The notes under the pieces were generated by a model that had not been told where the DNA came from, searched no databases, and worked only from the letters and a program-made list of their open reading frames with translations. From Treponema sp. JC4 (lineage in GTDB: Bacteria > Spirochaetota > Spirochaetia > Treponematales > Treponemataceae): DNA of 64,000 nucleotides. The position numbers and the translations under genes are program-made. The stretch is from the NCBI RefSeq assembly GCF_000260795.1, contig NZ_AJGU01000008.1, positions 18,531-82,530 on the forward strand, written 5' to 3'. Numbering within the stretch: the stretch's first letter is position 1; the number at the start of each line of letters is the position of its first letter. Shown here piece after piece: positions 25,901 through 33,756 of the stretch.

Positions 25901-26212
25901 CAAAATGCTACAAAAACATCTCGTTCAAATTATGCAGCAAACGGTGGTGGAATTTATAACAATACAAGTTGTTCTTTGACATTAGGAAATCAGACAGCTC
26001 TTACTGGTGGTGTTTATTATAATTATGCTTCAACTGATGGTGGTGGAATTGTTAATGTTGGTTCTCTAACTATAACCAGTGGATATGTATTATATAATGG
26101 TGTCGCAGAACCTGCAGAGGAAGGTGATACAACTGTAGCTGGTGTTCTTAATAAAACAAATCAATATACAGTAGATATCCCTGAAGGTGCTGGTGAAATC
26201 CAACCAGACTAG
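22946..26212 (+). CDS. Large beta-helix lipoprotein, adhesin-like
   Basis: About 1088 residues starting at ATG 22946 (AAGG 8 bases upstream; an in-frame GTG at 22937 overlaps the Shine-Dalgarno). The signal ends in FSFFSC, a spirochaetal lipobox. Residues 30-280 are Ig-like; a Listeria-Bacteroides repeat (FIGWYTN...YYAKW) lies at about 270-350. YVSAAGDDATDSG with KPYQTLAYAL opens a right-handed parallel beta-helix from about 360 to the end. The helix consists of many GGGIYN-type turns, as in chlamydial Pmp-like adhesins. There is no autotransporter barrel, so anchoring must be by lipid. It is the last gene of the operon, followed by a terminator. Confidence 0.87.
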   Translation: MRKICTIILSFIYIFSFFSCSNLQNFSDESLENTNTCIVHFLIQENGNSSRTIVPTTADTTTLLFTLKGAETGEAEQTVLPTTSGKAVEYMAWEELSKASFRLSAGNWDFTLEGYAKKGDRDYIVSGTLNNQPIVSGSNSIKFPLSPNGSGEGSVDITLSYTLGADSESKVTNVVVTLTKKDDGSKIYEDTWEGTDTDVLSVTLPDNGTGFIKYKKSAVKSDTYLSKFSITSTIGENTSTKKESYRSDTLVVATGCESKKDDLTIVLNQMYSITYEGMESAEHVSYWKENVDKPEFYSPYESTTLPTKDDMKRDDAAFIGWYTNAEGTGDKILKTPINTISPGPLTYYAKWLKNERYVSAAGDDATDSGSKEKPYQTLAYALGQLADGNLGWTIYIIGEITENVIITTDSSKAKQIIIEGETGSSTNSIIGKADGNSVLTVSTDVPVILRKITVKGGKGTDLAGTGLVGGGLYLNATNSIDISVTLGADSVVKDNTAQFGGGAYVKVGTLYLEGTSFTGNSSTDGAGLFVADTGNVIIDSGSVKSNIASNNGGGIYNAGKLKITGSQDNYVTLSDNTALAGGAVYSNGTLFNVSYATVNGNSATNGKGGAIYASGSTNTITNSVIKNNTADDSGGGIFTSGATNTISNTEITGNSATNGSGGGIYTSGTTNTITNTEITGNSATNGSGGGIYTTGTLTLTSSKVGASEAANTAVTGGGIYNTGDLTVTGTQTASSTINYNTASANSEAGAGIFNENILTLQGNSGVSNNTAENGNGGAIYNAGSFTMQTANSCYPNITGNNAVNGAGVYSDGNTATFKMSAGSIASNTASSTSTTTQGGGVYNGATMFLYDKAVIGAANPASVATDSNHSNSATNGGGIYNKGVLNIGYSDDGVEADYTEGIYYNYATSGAGIYTEGSQLNMRAGVVSYNYATENGGGIYNENVFNFTGGSFEHNRAKTAGGGAYNNKTMIMIGTAVIGDSSSHTQNATKTSRSNYAANGGGIYNNTSCSLTLGNQTALTGGVYYNYASTDGGGIVNVGSLTITSGYVLYNGVAEPAEEGDTTVAGVLNKTNQYTVDIPEGAGEIQPD
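24848..25030 (+). repeat. 81-bp in-frame tandem repeats in the beta-helix gene
   Basis: Two nearly identical 81-bp units (27 residues, GGGIYTSGTTNTITN then TEITGNSATNGS) follow each other, with a more diverged copy upstream (from about 24767) and a partial one downstream. The third-position differences are few, so the duplication looks recent. Copy-number change would lengthen or shorten the beta-helix by one turn set without breaking the frame. Confidence 0.85.
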
Positions 26213-26254
26213 CCTCTTGAATGAATTAAAATCAGAAACCTAGTTTTCTCAAAT

Positions 26255-26283
26255 AGCCCACCCCTCGCGGTGGGCTTTCTTTT
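26255..26283 (+). terminator. Rho-independent terminator of the surface operon
   Basis: 8-bp stem AGCCCACC / GGTGGGCT, 6-base loop, followed by TTCTTTT. Confidence 0.9.
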
Positions 26284-26287
26284 ACCA

Positions 26288-26434
26288 TCATCCTATCTGT
26301 GTTCATCTGTGTCCCATCTGCGGCTAATTATTTATGAGCTTATAAAGAGTATCCGTGCACATCCGTATCCATCCGTTTAATCCGTGTCAAAAAGAATCCC
26401 GCTCTGTGTGCCCCGTGCTCTCTGTGAGGAATTT
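26288..26434. repeat. Degenerate ACAGAT / ACGGAT / CACAGAG intergenic repeat block
   Basis: Read on the minus strand, this noncoding stretch has three blocks of short imperfect direct repeats. From 26434 down these are CACAGAGAGCAC and CACACAGAG, then ACACGGAT, AACGGAT, ATACGGAT and GCACGGAT, then GCAGATG, ACACAGATG and ACACAGAT. The unit is (A/C)ACnGAT(G) of about 8-11 bases. It lies directly downstream of the transposase-like gene, between it and the surface-operon terminator. No ORF or promoter is visible in the block. Confidence 0.7.
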
Positions 26435-26450
26435 ACCCCTGCAGATTATA

Positions 26451-27269
26451 TTACTTTTCCTTATCTAACTGCGATTTTAGTTCAATTACTTTTTCGACAG
26501 TTAATCCCTGAGCCTGTGCAATTTGTTCGTCGGACAGTATTTTCATTTTGAGAAGATTTATTGCAGCTTCAACAGCTTTCTGCTGTGCGCCTTCGGCAAG
26601 ACCTTCAGCTCTTCCTTCTGATTTTGCATCCTGAATTACAATAGATTCAAACAAATAAAGCTCCTTAACGTCCTCATTATGTTTTACTTCTTCAACAATT
26701 GAATCGATTCTACTTGTAAATTCATCTGAAGCCGTTCCTGTTTTAATATAATTCAGAAATGCCCTGAGTTCAACATCTTTTACATCGTCTGCCGCCTCTG
26801 CATTAAAAAAATATTTATGGGTTCTGTCATTAAGAAGTAAAGTTTTATCTTCCTGACAGGTTTCAAGATAGGTATAGATAGGAAAGTTTCTTCCTACTGG
26901 ATCATCCTTGCAAATAAAAATTATAAAACTTTCATTCAACTGCTCATATTTCTGTCCTTTTAAGAGTGCATTTACATCTATCATTGACTGATAATATCTG
27001 ACTCTGCATGGCAAGTTATCATAATTTTTGGTCTGCATTTCTATGTCAAAAACGCGATCAGAGTCCTTTATATAGACATCAAGCCTTACACTTTTTGACT
27101 GATAATATGGTTTGATAGGTTTTTCAAGTTCCACACGCTCTATGTGATCGATTTTAATTTTGAGAAGCCGTTCAAGAACCCCGATGCAGATTTTATCATC
27201 CTTCATCACCTGATGAAACATAAAATCGTCACTGTATTCCAGTTCTTCAATTGGTTTAATTTCCTGCAT
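26451..27269 (-). CDS. Rpn-like PD-(D/E)XK nuclease-family transposase protein
   Basis: 272 residues. The N-terminal half resembles the PD-(D/E)XK nuclease/transposase family: EYSDDFMFHQVMKD, KSVRLDVYIKDSD followed by FDIEMQ (catalytic D and E-x-Q), RVRYYQSMID, and FIIFICKDDP. The C-terminus has the usual EGRAEGLAEGAQQ helix and a short helix-turn-helix-like tail. Family members promote recombination or are mobile; activity here is inferred. A perfect AGGAGG precedes the ATG. The gene stands alone between repeat-rich intergenic regions, so it probably arrived by transfer. Confidence 0.85.
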   Translation of the reverse strand: MQEIKPIEELEYSDDFMFHQVMKDDKICIGVLERLLKIKIDHIERVELEKPIKPYYQSKSVRLDVYIKDSDRVFDIEMQTKNYDNLPCRVRYYQSMIDVNALLKGQKYEQLNESFIIFICKDDPVGRNFPIYTYLETCQEDKTLLLNDRTHKYFFNAEAADDVKDVELRAFLNYIKTGTASDEFTSRIDSIVEEVKHNEDVKELYLFESIVIQDAKSEGRAEGLAEGAQQKAVEAAINLLKMKILSDEQIAQAQGLTVEKVIELKSQLDKEK

Positions 27270-27399
27270 AAAGCCCTCCTGTAGTTTGTATTATTTCCTT
27301 ACATATACACTAGCTGCAGACTGTAAAAAATCGGAAATGGATTTGGAAAAAAGTTTGAAATTTTCGACGAAATTTTATGAAAAGACTATTAATAGGTAA

Positions 27400-27531
27400 G
27401 GTGGCGCTGCTAACTTTTAAATTTCCCCTGCGCCAAGAATTGAGCAGCGCGAAGCGGTTACCGGACGAAAGGACGGGAACTGACCGGAAGGGAACTGCGA
27501 AATGCGTCTGGGAAAAGTCGGCTGCGCCACC
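27400..27531. repeat. 132-bp GC-richer element with 11-bp terminal inverted repeats (MITE-like or structured RNA)
   Basis: The ends GGTGGCGCTGC (27400-27410) and GCTGCGCCACC (27521-27531) are inverted repeats with one mismatch. Inside are a second inverted repeat (GCGCTGCT near 27405 with AGCAGCGC near 27443), a direct repeat of GGGAACTG, and purine-rich GGA/CGGA boxes. Composition is visibly more GC-rich than the flanks. The right end abuts the guaB -35. A 64-codon ORF through it has no recognisable product. The remainder of the 317-base gap (27270-27586) is AT-rich, plus the guaB promoter. Confidence 0.6.
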
Positions 27532-27532
27532 A

Positions 27533-27561
27533 TTGTATAAATCCGTAATTTACTCTAGAAT
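27533..27561 (+). promoter_or_regulatory. Promoter of guaB
   Basis: TTGTAT (27533-27538), exactly 17 bases, TAGAAT (27556-27561). The leader is about 19 bases and carries the Shine-Dalgarno GAGG before ATG 27587. Confidence 0.65.
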
Positions 27562-27586
27562 GTTCGATTAAATAAAGAGGTAAAGC

Positions 27587-29092
27587 ATGGCATATTTTTT
27601 TGAAGAAGAATCCCACACATTCGATGAGTATCTGTTGGTTCCGGGCTACACTGGCCCTGATTGTATTCCGGCTAATGTTTCTTTGCAGACTCCGGTTGTC
27701 CGCTACAATAAGAAAAACGGCGAAAAATGTCCCCTTACAATGAATATTCCGATGGTAAGTGCGGTTATGCAGGCTGTTTCTGATGATAAGCTGGCGGTTG
27801 CCCTTGCAAAAGAGGGTGGAATTTCCTTCATTTATGGTTCTCAGACTATTGAAAATCAGGCTGCCATGGTTGCCCGCGTAAAAGATTACAAGGCTGGCTT
27901 TGTTTCTTCTGATACTAATATCCGTCCTGACCAGACTTTGACTGAACTGGTTTCTTTGATTGAAGTAACTGGTCACTCTACTGTTGCTGTAACTGAAGAC
28001 GGTTCTGCTAACGGTAAGCTTCTTGGTATTATTACTGAACGCGATTTTAGAATTAATCACTGCGCTCCTGACGCAAAAGTTTCTGAATATATGACTCCGC
28101 TTAAAGACCTGGTAAAGGCTGAAGACGGTATTACTTTGGAAGAAGCTAATGATTTGATTTGGGCTAACAAAATCAATCAGCTTCCTGTTGTTGATAAAAA
28201 CGGCAATCTTTTGTATCTGGTTTTCCGTAAGGATGCGGCAAGCCACACTGAACATCCTCTTGAACTTTTGGATTCTAAAAAACGCTATATCGTTGGTGCT
28301 GGTATTAATACCCGCGATTATATGGAACGTGTTCCTGCTTTGCTTGCTGCTGGTGTTGATGTAATGACTCTGGATTCATCTGAAGGCTTTACTGAATGGC
28401 AGCGCCGTGCTTTGCAGGATATTCACGCTAAATGGCCTAATGCTAAGGTTGGTGCTGGTAACGTTGTTGATGCTGAAGGCTTTAACTTCCTTGCTGAAGC
28501 TGGTGCTGATTTTGTAAAAATTGGTATTGGCGGCGGTTCTATCTGTATTACCCGCGAGCAGAAGGGTATTGGCCGTGGTCAGGCTACTGCTACAATTGAA
28601 GTTGCTAAGGCCCGCGACGCCTACTACGAAAAAACTGGTATTTACGTTCCTATCTGCTCGGACGGTGGTATTGTTTATGACCATCACGTTACTCTGGCTT
28701 TGGCTATGGGTGCAGATTTTGTAATGCTTGGCCGCTACTTTGCCCGCTTTGATGAATCTCCTACAAATAAACTTATCGTTAATGGTAACTACGTTAAAGA
28801 GTACTGGGGTGAAGGTTCTAACCGTGCCCGCAACTGGCAGCGTTATGATTTGGGCGGTAAAAAAGGCATGGCTTTTGAAGAGGGCGTTGACTCTTACGTT
28901 CCTTATGCCGGTTCATTGCACGATAACGTTACCCTTACAACAAGCAAGGTTATTCACGCTATGTGTAACTGTGGTGCTGTTAGCATTCCGGAACTTCAGC
29001 AGAAGGCAAAAATTACCCGCGTAAGTTCTGCCTCTATCCGCGAAGGCGGCGCTCACGACGTTATTGTTAAGAATTCTATTAAAGCAAACTAA
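27587..29092 (+). CDS. guaB: IMP dehydrogenase
   Basis: Oxidises IMP to XMP with NAD, the committed step to GMP. The 501 residues match the family. The TIM barrel is split by two CBS domains (about 95-215: [13 protein letters not shown] and [11 protein letters not shown]). The catalytic loop [18 protein letters not shown] holds Cys320. [10 protein letters not shown] and the flap around [14 protein letters not shown] follow. Good Shine-Dalgarno (AGAGG) and own promoter. It uses GCT/GGT/GTT codons more heavily than its neighbours, which fits high expression. Confidence 0.96.
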   Translation: MAYFFEEESHTFDEYLLVPGYTGPDCIPANVSLQTPVVRYNKKNGEKCPLTMNIPMVSAVMQAVSDDKLAVALAKEGGISFIYGSQTIENQAAMVARVKDYKAGFVSSDTNIRPDQTLTELVSLIEVTGHSTVAVTEDGSANGKLLGIITERDFRINHCAPDAKVSEYMTPLKDLVKAEDGITLEEANDLIWANKINQLPVVDKNGNLLYLVFRKDAASHTEHPLELLDSKKRYIVGAGINTRDYMERVPALLAAGVDVMTLDSSEGFTEWQRRALQDIHAKWPNAKVGAGNVVDAEGFNFLAEAGADFVKIGIGGGSICITREQKGIGRGQATATIEVAKARDAYYEKTGIYVPICSDGGIVYDHHVTLALAMGADFVMLGRYFARFDESPTNKLIVNGNYVKEYWGEGSNRARNWQRYDLGGKKGMAFEEGVDSYVPYAGSLHDNVTLTTSKVIHAMCNCGAVSIPELQQKAKITRVSSASIREGGAHDVIVKNSIKAN

Positions 29093-29129
29093 TTAAATTA
29101 CAGCGTCGCATTCTTTACAGATTTTGAAG

Positions 29130-29179
29130 AACCCCTTATAATTTTCTTAATACAAAAAGTTAATTATACGGGGTTTCTT
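29130..29179 (+). terminator. Terminator of guaB overlapping the next promoter region
   Basis: Outer stem AACCCC / GGGGTT with inner ATAATT / AATTAT arms, then TTCTTT. The right arm contains TTATAC (29164-29169), a possible -10 for the gene starting at 29181. Confidence 0.6.
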
Positions 29180-29180
29180 T

Positions 29181-30230
29181 ATGTTAGGAATCTTTCTAAA
29201 TCTCCTTCTGGTGGCCTGCGGTTCGCTTGCAATTGCAACAGCCATTTCTTTCTTTATACATGAGCCTGAATCCGGCTATATCCGGGTTTATACCCTCCAT
29301 TTTGGCTCTGCAATCTTTATGATTTGTACGGGTTATGTTTTTATGGCCTTTACGGAAAACCTGAATTATGCCTATATCCCGCGTTTTTTTGGGCTTGCAG
29401 GAATTGATTTGTTTTTGATAATCGAGCTTTCCTTTCTGCTTAGGGAATTGAATATCAAAAACACTTTTCATTTTATGATTATCGCCTGCTTACTTTTATA
29501 TTTTATTTTTGACATGCTGATTTTTGGCAGCAAAAATGCCCTGAATTATGTACGTTATAATTCCTGTACGGCTTATGAAAACACCGGCGACGGAAAGTTT
29601 GCTTTTCATTATATCTTTATGCTGGTTATGGCCTGTATTCTTTTGTATTTTGGCATTAAATGGTATAAAAGCAAGAAAATCCACCGTGATAAGGTTTTTG
29701 CCCTTGAAGTTATCTGCGCAAACTTTATTGTAATTTTTGCGGCTCTTCCTGATGTAATGCATACTGTTTTTTCTGCAAAATATCCGACCTTTCCTTATTC
29801 TATTGCCCTTTCCTTTGTTTATTTTTCCTGGTGGTTTGCCTGCCGCTGGCACATTACTTACCGGCCAAATGTTAAAAATGTAAGCCGTCAGGTTTATGAT
29901 ACTCTTGATATTCCGATTTTGATTTTTGATATGGACGGAAATGTCTGTATTCAAAACCCTTGTGCTACAAAAAAGTTCAATATTTCTGAGGGAGAGCATC
30001 CTTCTCTTCGTGATTTATTTGCCTTTTCTGATGTTGAAACTATGGTTTTCCTGAAAAATGCGCGGGAAGGAACCGGAGAAAAAACTTCTGTCCGCATGAA
30101 AACTACAAATCAGCTTTGTGTCCTTACAACAAATGTTCAGTTTGATAATGCAGGAGAGCCTTTCTGTATTATTGGTGCCGTTTTCCAGGGAATTGAAGAG
30201 CAGGAGGCATTGAAAGTTGAAAACATATAA
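29181..30230 (+). CDS. 7TM sensor membrane protein with C-terminal PAS-like domain
   Basis: 349 residues. The first 225 residues form about seven to eight TM helices like the histidine-kinase N-terminal 7TM sensor module. A PAS-like domain follows (about 235-345: VYDTLDIPILIFDMDGNVCIQNP typical opening; FCIIGAVFQ closing strand). No kinase, cyclase or phosphodiesterase domain follows, so output must come from a partner. It overlaps the next gene by 14 bases, indicating translational coupling to the HD-GYP protein. Inferred role: membrane sensor or receptor subunit of the operon. ATG follows the terminator T-run directly, without a clear Shine-Dalgarno. Confidence 0.75.
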   Translation: MLGIFLNLLLVACGSLAIATAISFFIHEPESGYIRVYTLHFGSAIFMICTGYVFMAFTENLNYAYIPRFFGLAGIDLFLIIELSFLLRELNIKNTFHFMIIACLLLYFIFDMLIFGSKNALNYVRYNSCTAYENTGDGKFAFHYIFMLVMACILLYFGIKWYKSKKIHRDKVFALEVICANFIVIFAALPDVMHTVFSAKYPTFPYSIALSFVYFSWWFACRWHITYRPNVKNVSRQVYDTLDIPILIFDMDGNVCIQNPCATKKFNISEGEHPSLRDLFAFSDVETMVFLKNAREGTGEKTSVRMKTTNQLCVLTTNVQFDNAGEPFCIIGAVFQGIEEQEALKVENI

Positions 30231-33200
30231 GCCTTATCAGGTTGTCCTGATTGTTTTTTTCAGCATGTTTGCAAATGTCGGGGGAAGGGTAATTGCAGAC
30301 TTTTTTAAGCTTCCTTTATGGATGGATTCCTTTGGAACCTTCTTTACAGCCTATACTCTTGGCCCGATCTGCGGCGCAATTGTGGGTGTTTCGGGAAATA
30401 TGATTCACGGATTATTAAATCCAATTTCCTATGTTTATTCCATTACGGCAGTTTTTATTGCCTTTATTGTAGGAGTTCTTGCGGCAAGAGGCTGGCTGAA
30501 TACGCTTTTAAAGACCATGTCGCTTAGTGTTCTTGTAACTCTTGTCTGTGTTCTGATTTCTGTTGTCTTAAACGCTGTTTTTTATGACGGCGATGTTGGA
30601 AATGTCTGGGGAAATTCCGTAGTTGAACTTTTTGAAAGCTGGGGAACTCCAAAGCCTGTGCGCATTGTGCTGGGGCAGTTTTATATTGATTTTCTGGATA
30701 AGGTTTTTACCCTTGTTGCCCTTTTTATTTTTATAAGAGTATACCGGGTGTTAAAGCCCTTCCTTCCTAAAATCCTGAAGATTCAGCCTGCACTGATTCT
30801 TTTATTTTTGGCTATTTTTATTCCTCAAAAAACTTATGCTTCTTCTATTAAAGAGTATAATTCCTATGTTCATACAATTTACAATAAGTTAAACGGACTT
30901 CCAGGAAGCAAGGCAAATGATATTGCTTCTACCAACGACGGTATCCTCTGGATTGGAACTTATGAAGGGCTTTACCGCCATAACGGTCATGAATTCCGCC
31001 TTATGACAGAATTTGATTCCATTAAGGCTGTCCGCTGTCTTTATGTTGATGATGAAGGACGACTTTTTGTTGGAACTAATGATAACGGTCTTTCAATCAT
31101 TATCAACGAAAGCATAATGAACGTGATTGAAGAAAAGGATGGTCTTCCTGCCGACGCAATCAGAAGCATTACCCGTGGTTCAAACGGTCTTTATTATGTT
31201 GGAACTGCAGAGGCTCTGGCTGTGCTTTCAAATGCAGACGGTCTTGGCATTGTAAAAACCCTTCCTCAGATTCAGACTGCCCTTACTGTAAGCCCTGATG
31301 AAAAGGATCACGTTGCCGCTGTTACGGCAGGCGGAAGTTTATTTATAATGACAGGAACTGAGCTTTCCTGGTCTTCTTCTGAGATTTCTGAAAATTTTAC
31401 CGCTGCCTCTTTTTCTCCTGACGGATACTTGTATGCCTCTACGGAATCAAACCGCCTTATGGTTTTTGAAGTAAAAGAAAATAAGGCAGAATTTCTTTCT
31501 GAGATAAAGTGCACGGGTGTAAGACATATCAATTCAATTTCCTTTTATGATGATGTTATGTTTTTGTGCGCAGATAACGGGGCAGGCTATGTTGAAAACG
31601 GAGTCTACCAGCGCATTGAAACAGGAGTTTTTAATAATTCCATTGATAATATGACCGAAGATTACCAGGGAAACCTCTGGTTTACTTCCTCTCGTCTTGG
31701 TCTTTTGAAGATGTGCTCTTCTTCTTTTCTGGATGTCTATGCCCTTGCTGAGCTTCCTGAAAGTGTTGTGAACTCAACTGCGCGTTTTAACGGAAACTTT
31801 TATTTTGCTACCGATAACGGGCTTATGGCCATTAATTCTGAAAACGGAAAGGCTCTTAAAAACGAACTTACAGCCCTGCTTTCCAATACCCGAGTCCGCT
31901 GTCTTTGCATTGCAGAAGACGGTTCTATGTGGATTGCCACAAAGGCAAGGGGCCTGGTTCATGCTTACACTAATGGAAAAATTGTTTCTATTGGTAAGGG
32001 GCACCAGTTCCGTGTGGCAAGGGAGCTTGCTGACGGAACTATTGCGGCTGGTATGAGCGACGGTCTTGCCTTTGTTAAAAATGACCAGATTGTTCAGTGG
32101 CTTTCTGATAAGGATGGGCTTGAAAATCCTCAGGTTCTGACGCTTGGACAGAAGGACGGAAGTCTTATTCTTGCCGGAACTGACGGCGGTGGACTTGCCC
32201 TGATTTCTAAAGAAGGGGAAGAAACTTCTTACAGCATAAAGCGCCTTATCAAGAGGTCAGACGGCCTTTCTTCAAACGTAATTCTTCGTACTGTAAATGA
32301 TTCTAAAGACCCTTCTGGTGTCTTTGTAATTACAAGTAACAGCATTAACTACATGGCTTTTGACCAGGCCGGAAATTTTAAGGTAAAATCCCTTTCAAAT
32401 TTTCCTTTTTCCAACAATTATGATTTAGTCGTTCTTGAAAACAATAATGTTTTTGTTCTGAGCAGCGCGGGAATCTTTGTTGTAAACCGGGACGAACTGC
32501 TTTCCGGAAGAAAAATTGATTACGAGCTTCTTGATTTGAAAAAGGGCTTGAGAGGTTCCCTTACTGCCAATTCCTGGAATTATATTGATGAGGAAGGAAA
32601 TCTCTATCTTTCCTGCGATACCGGAGCCAGCAGAATCAACCTGAATACCTACGATAAAGCTGAACATTCCTACCGTATGCAGATGAAGTCTGTATTAATA
32701 GATGGAAGACGCCATATTGTTCAAAAGGATATTCCTTTTGTTATCCCTGCAGAAACTGATACTCTGGAAATTGTTCCGGAAATCATAAATTATTCTATTA
32801 ATACTCCATATATCAGCCTCTTTTTTGAGGGCCTTGATGAAAAGCCTTCTGTAATGCTGCAGAATGATCTTTCCAGCGTTATTTACACAAACCTTAGGGC
32901 AGGGGAATATAAATTTCATATTGCGGTTCTTGATTCAAAGGGAAGAAATATTCTTGAAGAGTCGGTTTACACAATTCAGAAGACCTACCGAATGTTTGAT
33001 AACTGGTGGTTCCTCTTCTATATACTTGCGGTTGCCATGCTTGCCATTATCTGGCTTACCTGGTTTATTGTTTCTGGCTTTCAGGAACGAAGGATGGAAA
33101 AACAGAGAGCCGAAATGGAATCAATCAGGCATCAGATCCGCATGGGTAATGAAACAATCTTTTCTATTGCGAATGCTGTCGAAGCCCGTGATAAGAGTAC

Positions 33201-33756
33201 AGGCCGTCATGCCTACCGCGTAGCAGAATATGCGGTTTTGATTGCCCGCGAACTGGGCTTTACCGAAGAAGAGCAGACTCAAATCCGACGGACAGGACTT
33301 TTGCATGATATCGGAAAAATTGGTGTTCCTGATTCTGTTTTGAATAAGCCTGCAGAACTTAATGATGAAGAATATGAGATTATGAAAACTCACACTATTA
33401 TTGGTGGTGAGATTATGAAGGACTTTACCCTTATTCCTCATGTAGATGAAGGGGCAAAATATCATCACGAGCGTTACGACGGAACCGGCTATCCAACCGG
33501 CTTGAAGGGAGAAGAGATTCCTTTGAATGCGCGAATTATCGGAATTGCAGATGCCTTTGATGCCATGACTGCAACCCGTGTTTACCGTAAGGCGCTTGAT
33601 ATGGATTATGTAGTTTCCGAGCTTAAACGCTGCTCTGGAACTCAGTTTGATCCGGGCTTAGTAAAAATCATGCTTTCTTTGATTGCAAGTGGAAAAATCA
33701 ACGTTTCTAAGACTGTGGAAGAAAGTGCCCAGCCTGAAACGGAGGCAAAAAGATGA
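30217..33756 (+). CDS. ECF-S-like membrane domain / beta-propeller / HD-GYP phosphodiesterase fusion
   Basis: 1179 residues. Residues 1-200 hold about six TM helices resembling ECF-transporter substrate-binding S components (LPLWMDSFGTFFTAYTLGP, GVSGNMIHGLLNP). A predicted extracytoplasmic two-component-regulator propeller follows (about 215-760; repeats such as GILWIGTYEGLYR and GSMWIATKARGLV), then a Y_Y_Y-like domain (about 840-925), one TM helix (about 932-955) and a cytosolic HD-GYP domain (about 985-1150). The HD-GYP signature is complete: RTGLLHDIGKIGVP and HHERYDGTGYPTGLKG. HD-GYP enzymes hydrolyse cyclic di-GMP (or related dinucleotides). The gene overlaps both neighbours (14 and 4 bases). 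An S-component fused to a propeller-HD-GYP is an uncommon architecture; the ligand is unknown. Confidence 0.85.
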   Translation: MKTYKPYQVVLIVFFSMFANVGGRVIADFFKLPLWMDSFGTFFTAYTLGPICGAIVGVSGNMIHGLLNPISYVYSITAVFIAFIVGVLAARGWLNTLLKTMSLSVLVTLVCVLISVVLNAVFYDGDVGNVWGNSVVELFESWGTPKPVRIVLGQFYIDFLDKVFTLVALFIFIRVYRVLKPFLPKILKIQPALILLFLAIFIPQKTYASSIKEYNSYVHTIYNKLNGLPGSKANDIASTNDGILWIGTYEGLYRHNGHEFRLMTEFDSIKAVRCLYVDDEGRLFVGTNDNGLSIIINESIMNVIEEKDGLPADAIRSITRGSNGLYYVGTAEALAVLSNADGLGIVKTLPQIQTALTVSPDEKDHVAAVTAGGSLFIMTGTELSWSSSEISENFTAASFSPDGYLYASTESNRLMVFEVKENKAEFLSEIKCTGVRHINSISFYDDVMFLCADNGAGYVENGVYQRIETGVFNNSIDNMTEDYQGNLWFTSSRLGLLKMCSSSFLDVYALAELPESVVNSTARFNGNFYFATDNGLMAINSENGKALKNELTALLSNTRVRCLCIAEDGSMWIATKARGLVHAYTNGKIVSIGKGHQFRVARELADGTIAAGMSDGLAFVKNDQIVQWLSDKDGLENPQVLTLGQKDGSLILAGTDGGGLALISKEGEETSYSIKRLIKRSDGLSSNVILRTVNDSKDPSGVFVITSNSINYMAFDQAGNFKVKSLSNFPFSNNYDLVVLENNNVFVLSSAGIFVVNRDELLSGRKIDYELLDLKKGLRGSLTANSWNYIDEEGNLYLSCDTGASRINLNTYDKAEHSYRMQMKSVLIDGRRHIVQKDIPFVIPAETDTLEIVPEIINYSINTPYISLFFEGLDEKPSVMLQNDLSSVIYTNLRAGEYKFHIAVLDSKGRNILEESVYTIQKTYRMFDNWWFLFYILAVAMLAIIWLTWFIVSGFQERRMEKQRAEMESIRHQIRMGNETIFSIANAVEARDKSTGRHAYRVAEYAVLIARELGFTEEEQTQIRRTGLLHDIGKIGVPDSVLNKPAELNDEEYEIMKTHTIIGGEIMKDFTLIPHVDEGAKYHHERYDGTGYPTGLKGEEIPLNARIIGIADAFDAMTATRVYRKALDMDYVVSELKRCSGTQFDPGLVKIMLSLIASGKINVSKTVEESAQPETEAKR

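Noticed and set aside
26213..26450. tRNA or small coding gene in the gap after the surface operon
   Set aside because: No cloverleaf and no ORF with a ribosome site; only the terminator and the short-motif repeat block.
27377..27571. 64-codon ORF through the TIR element
   Set aside because: No recognisable protein, no Shine-Dalgarno, and it coincides with inverted repeats.
27270..27586. Purine riboswitch ahead of guaB
   Set aside because: No purine-aptamer core is visible, and the mapped-looking promoter leaves a leader of only about 19 bases.
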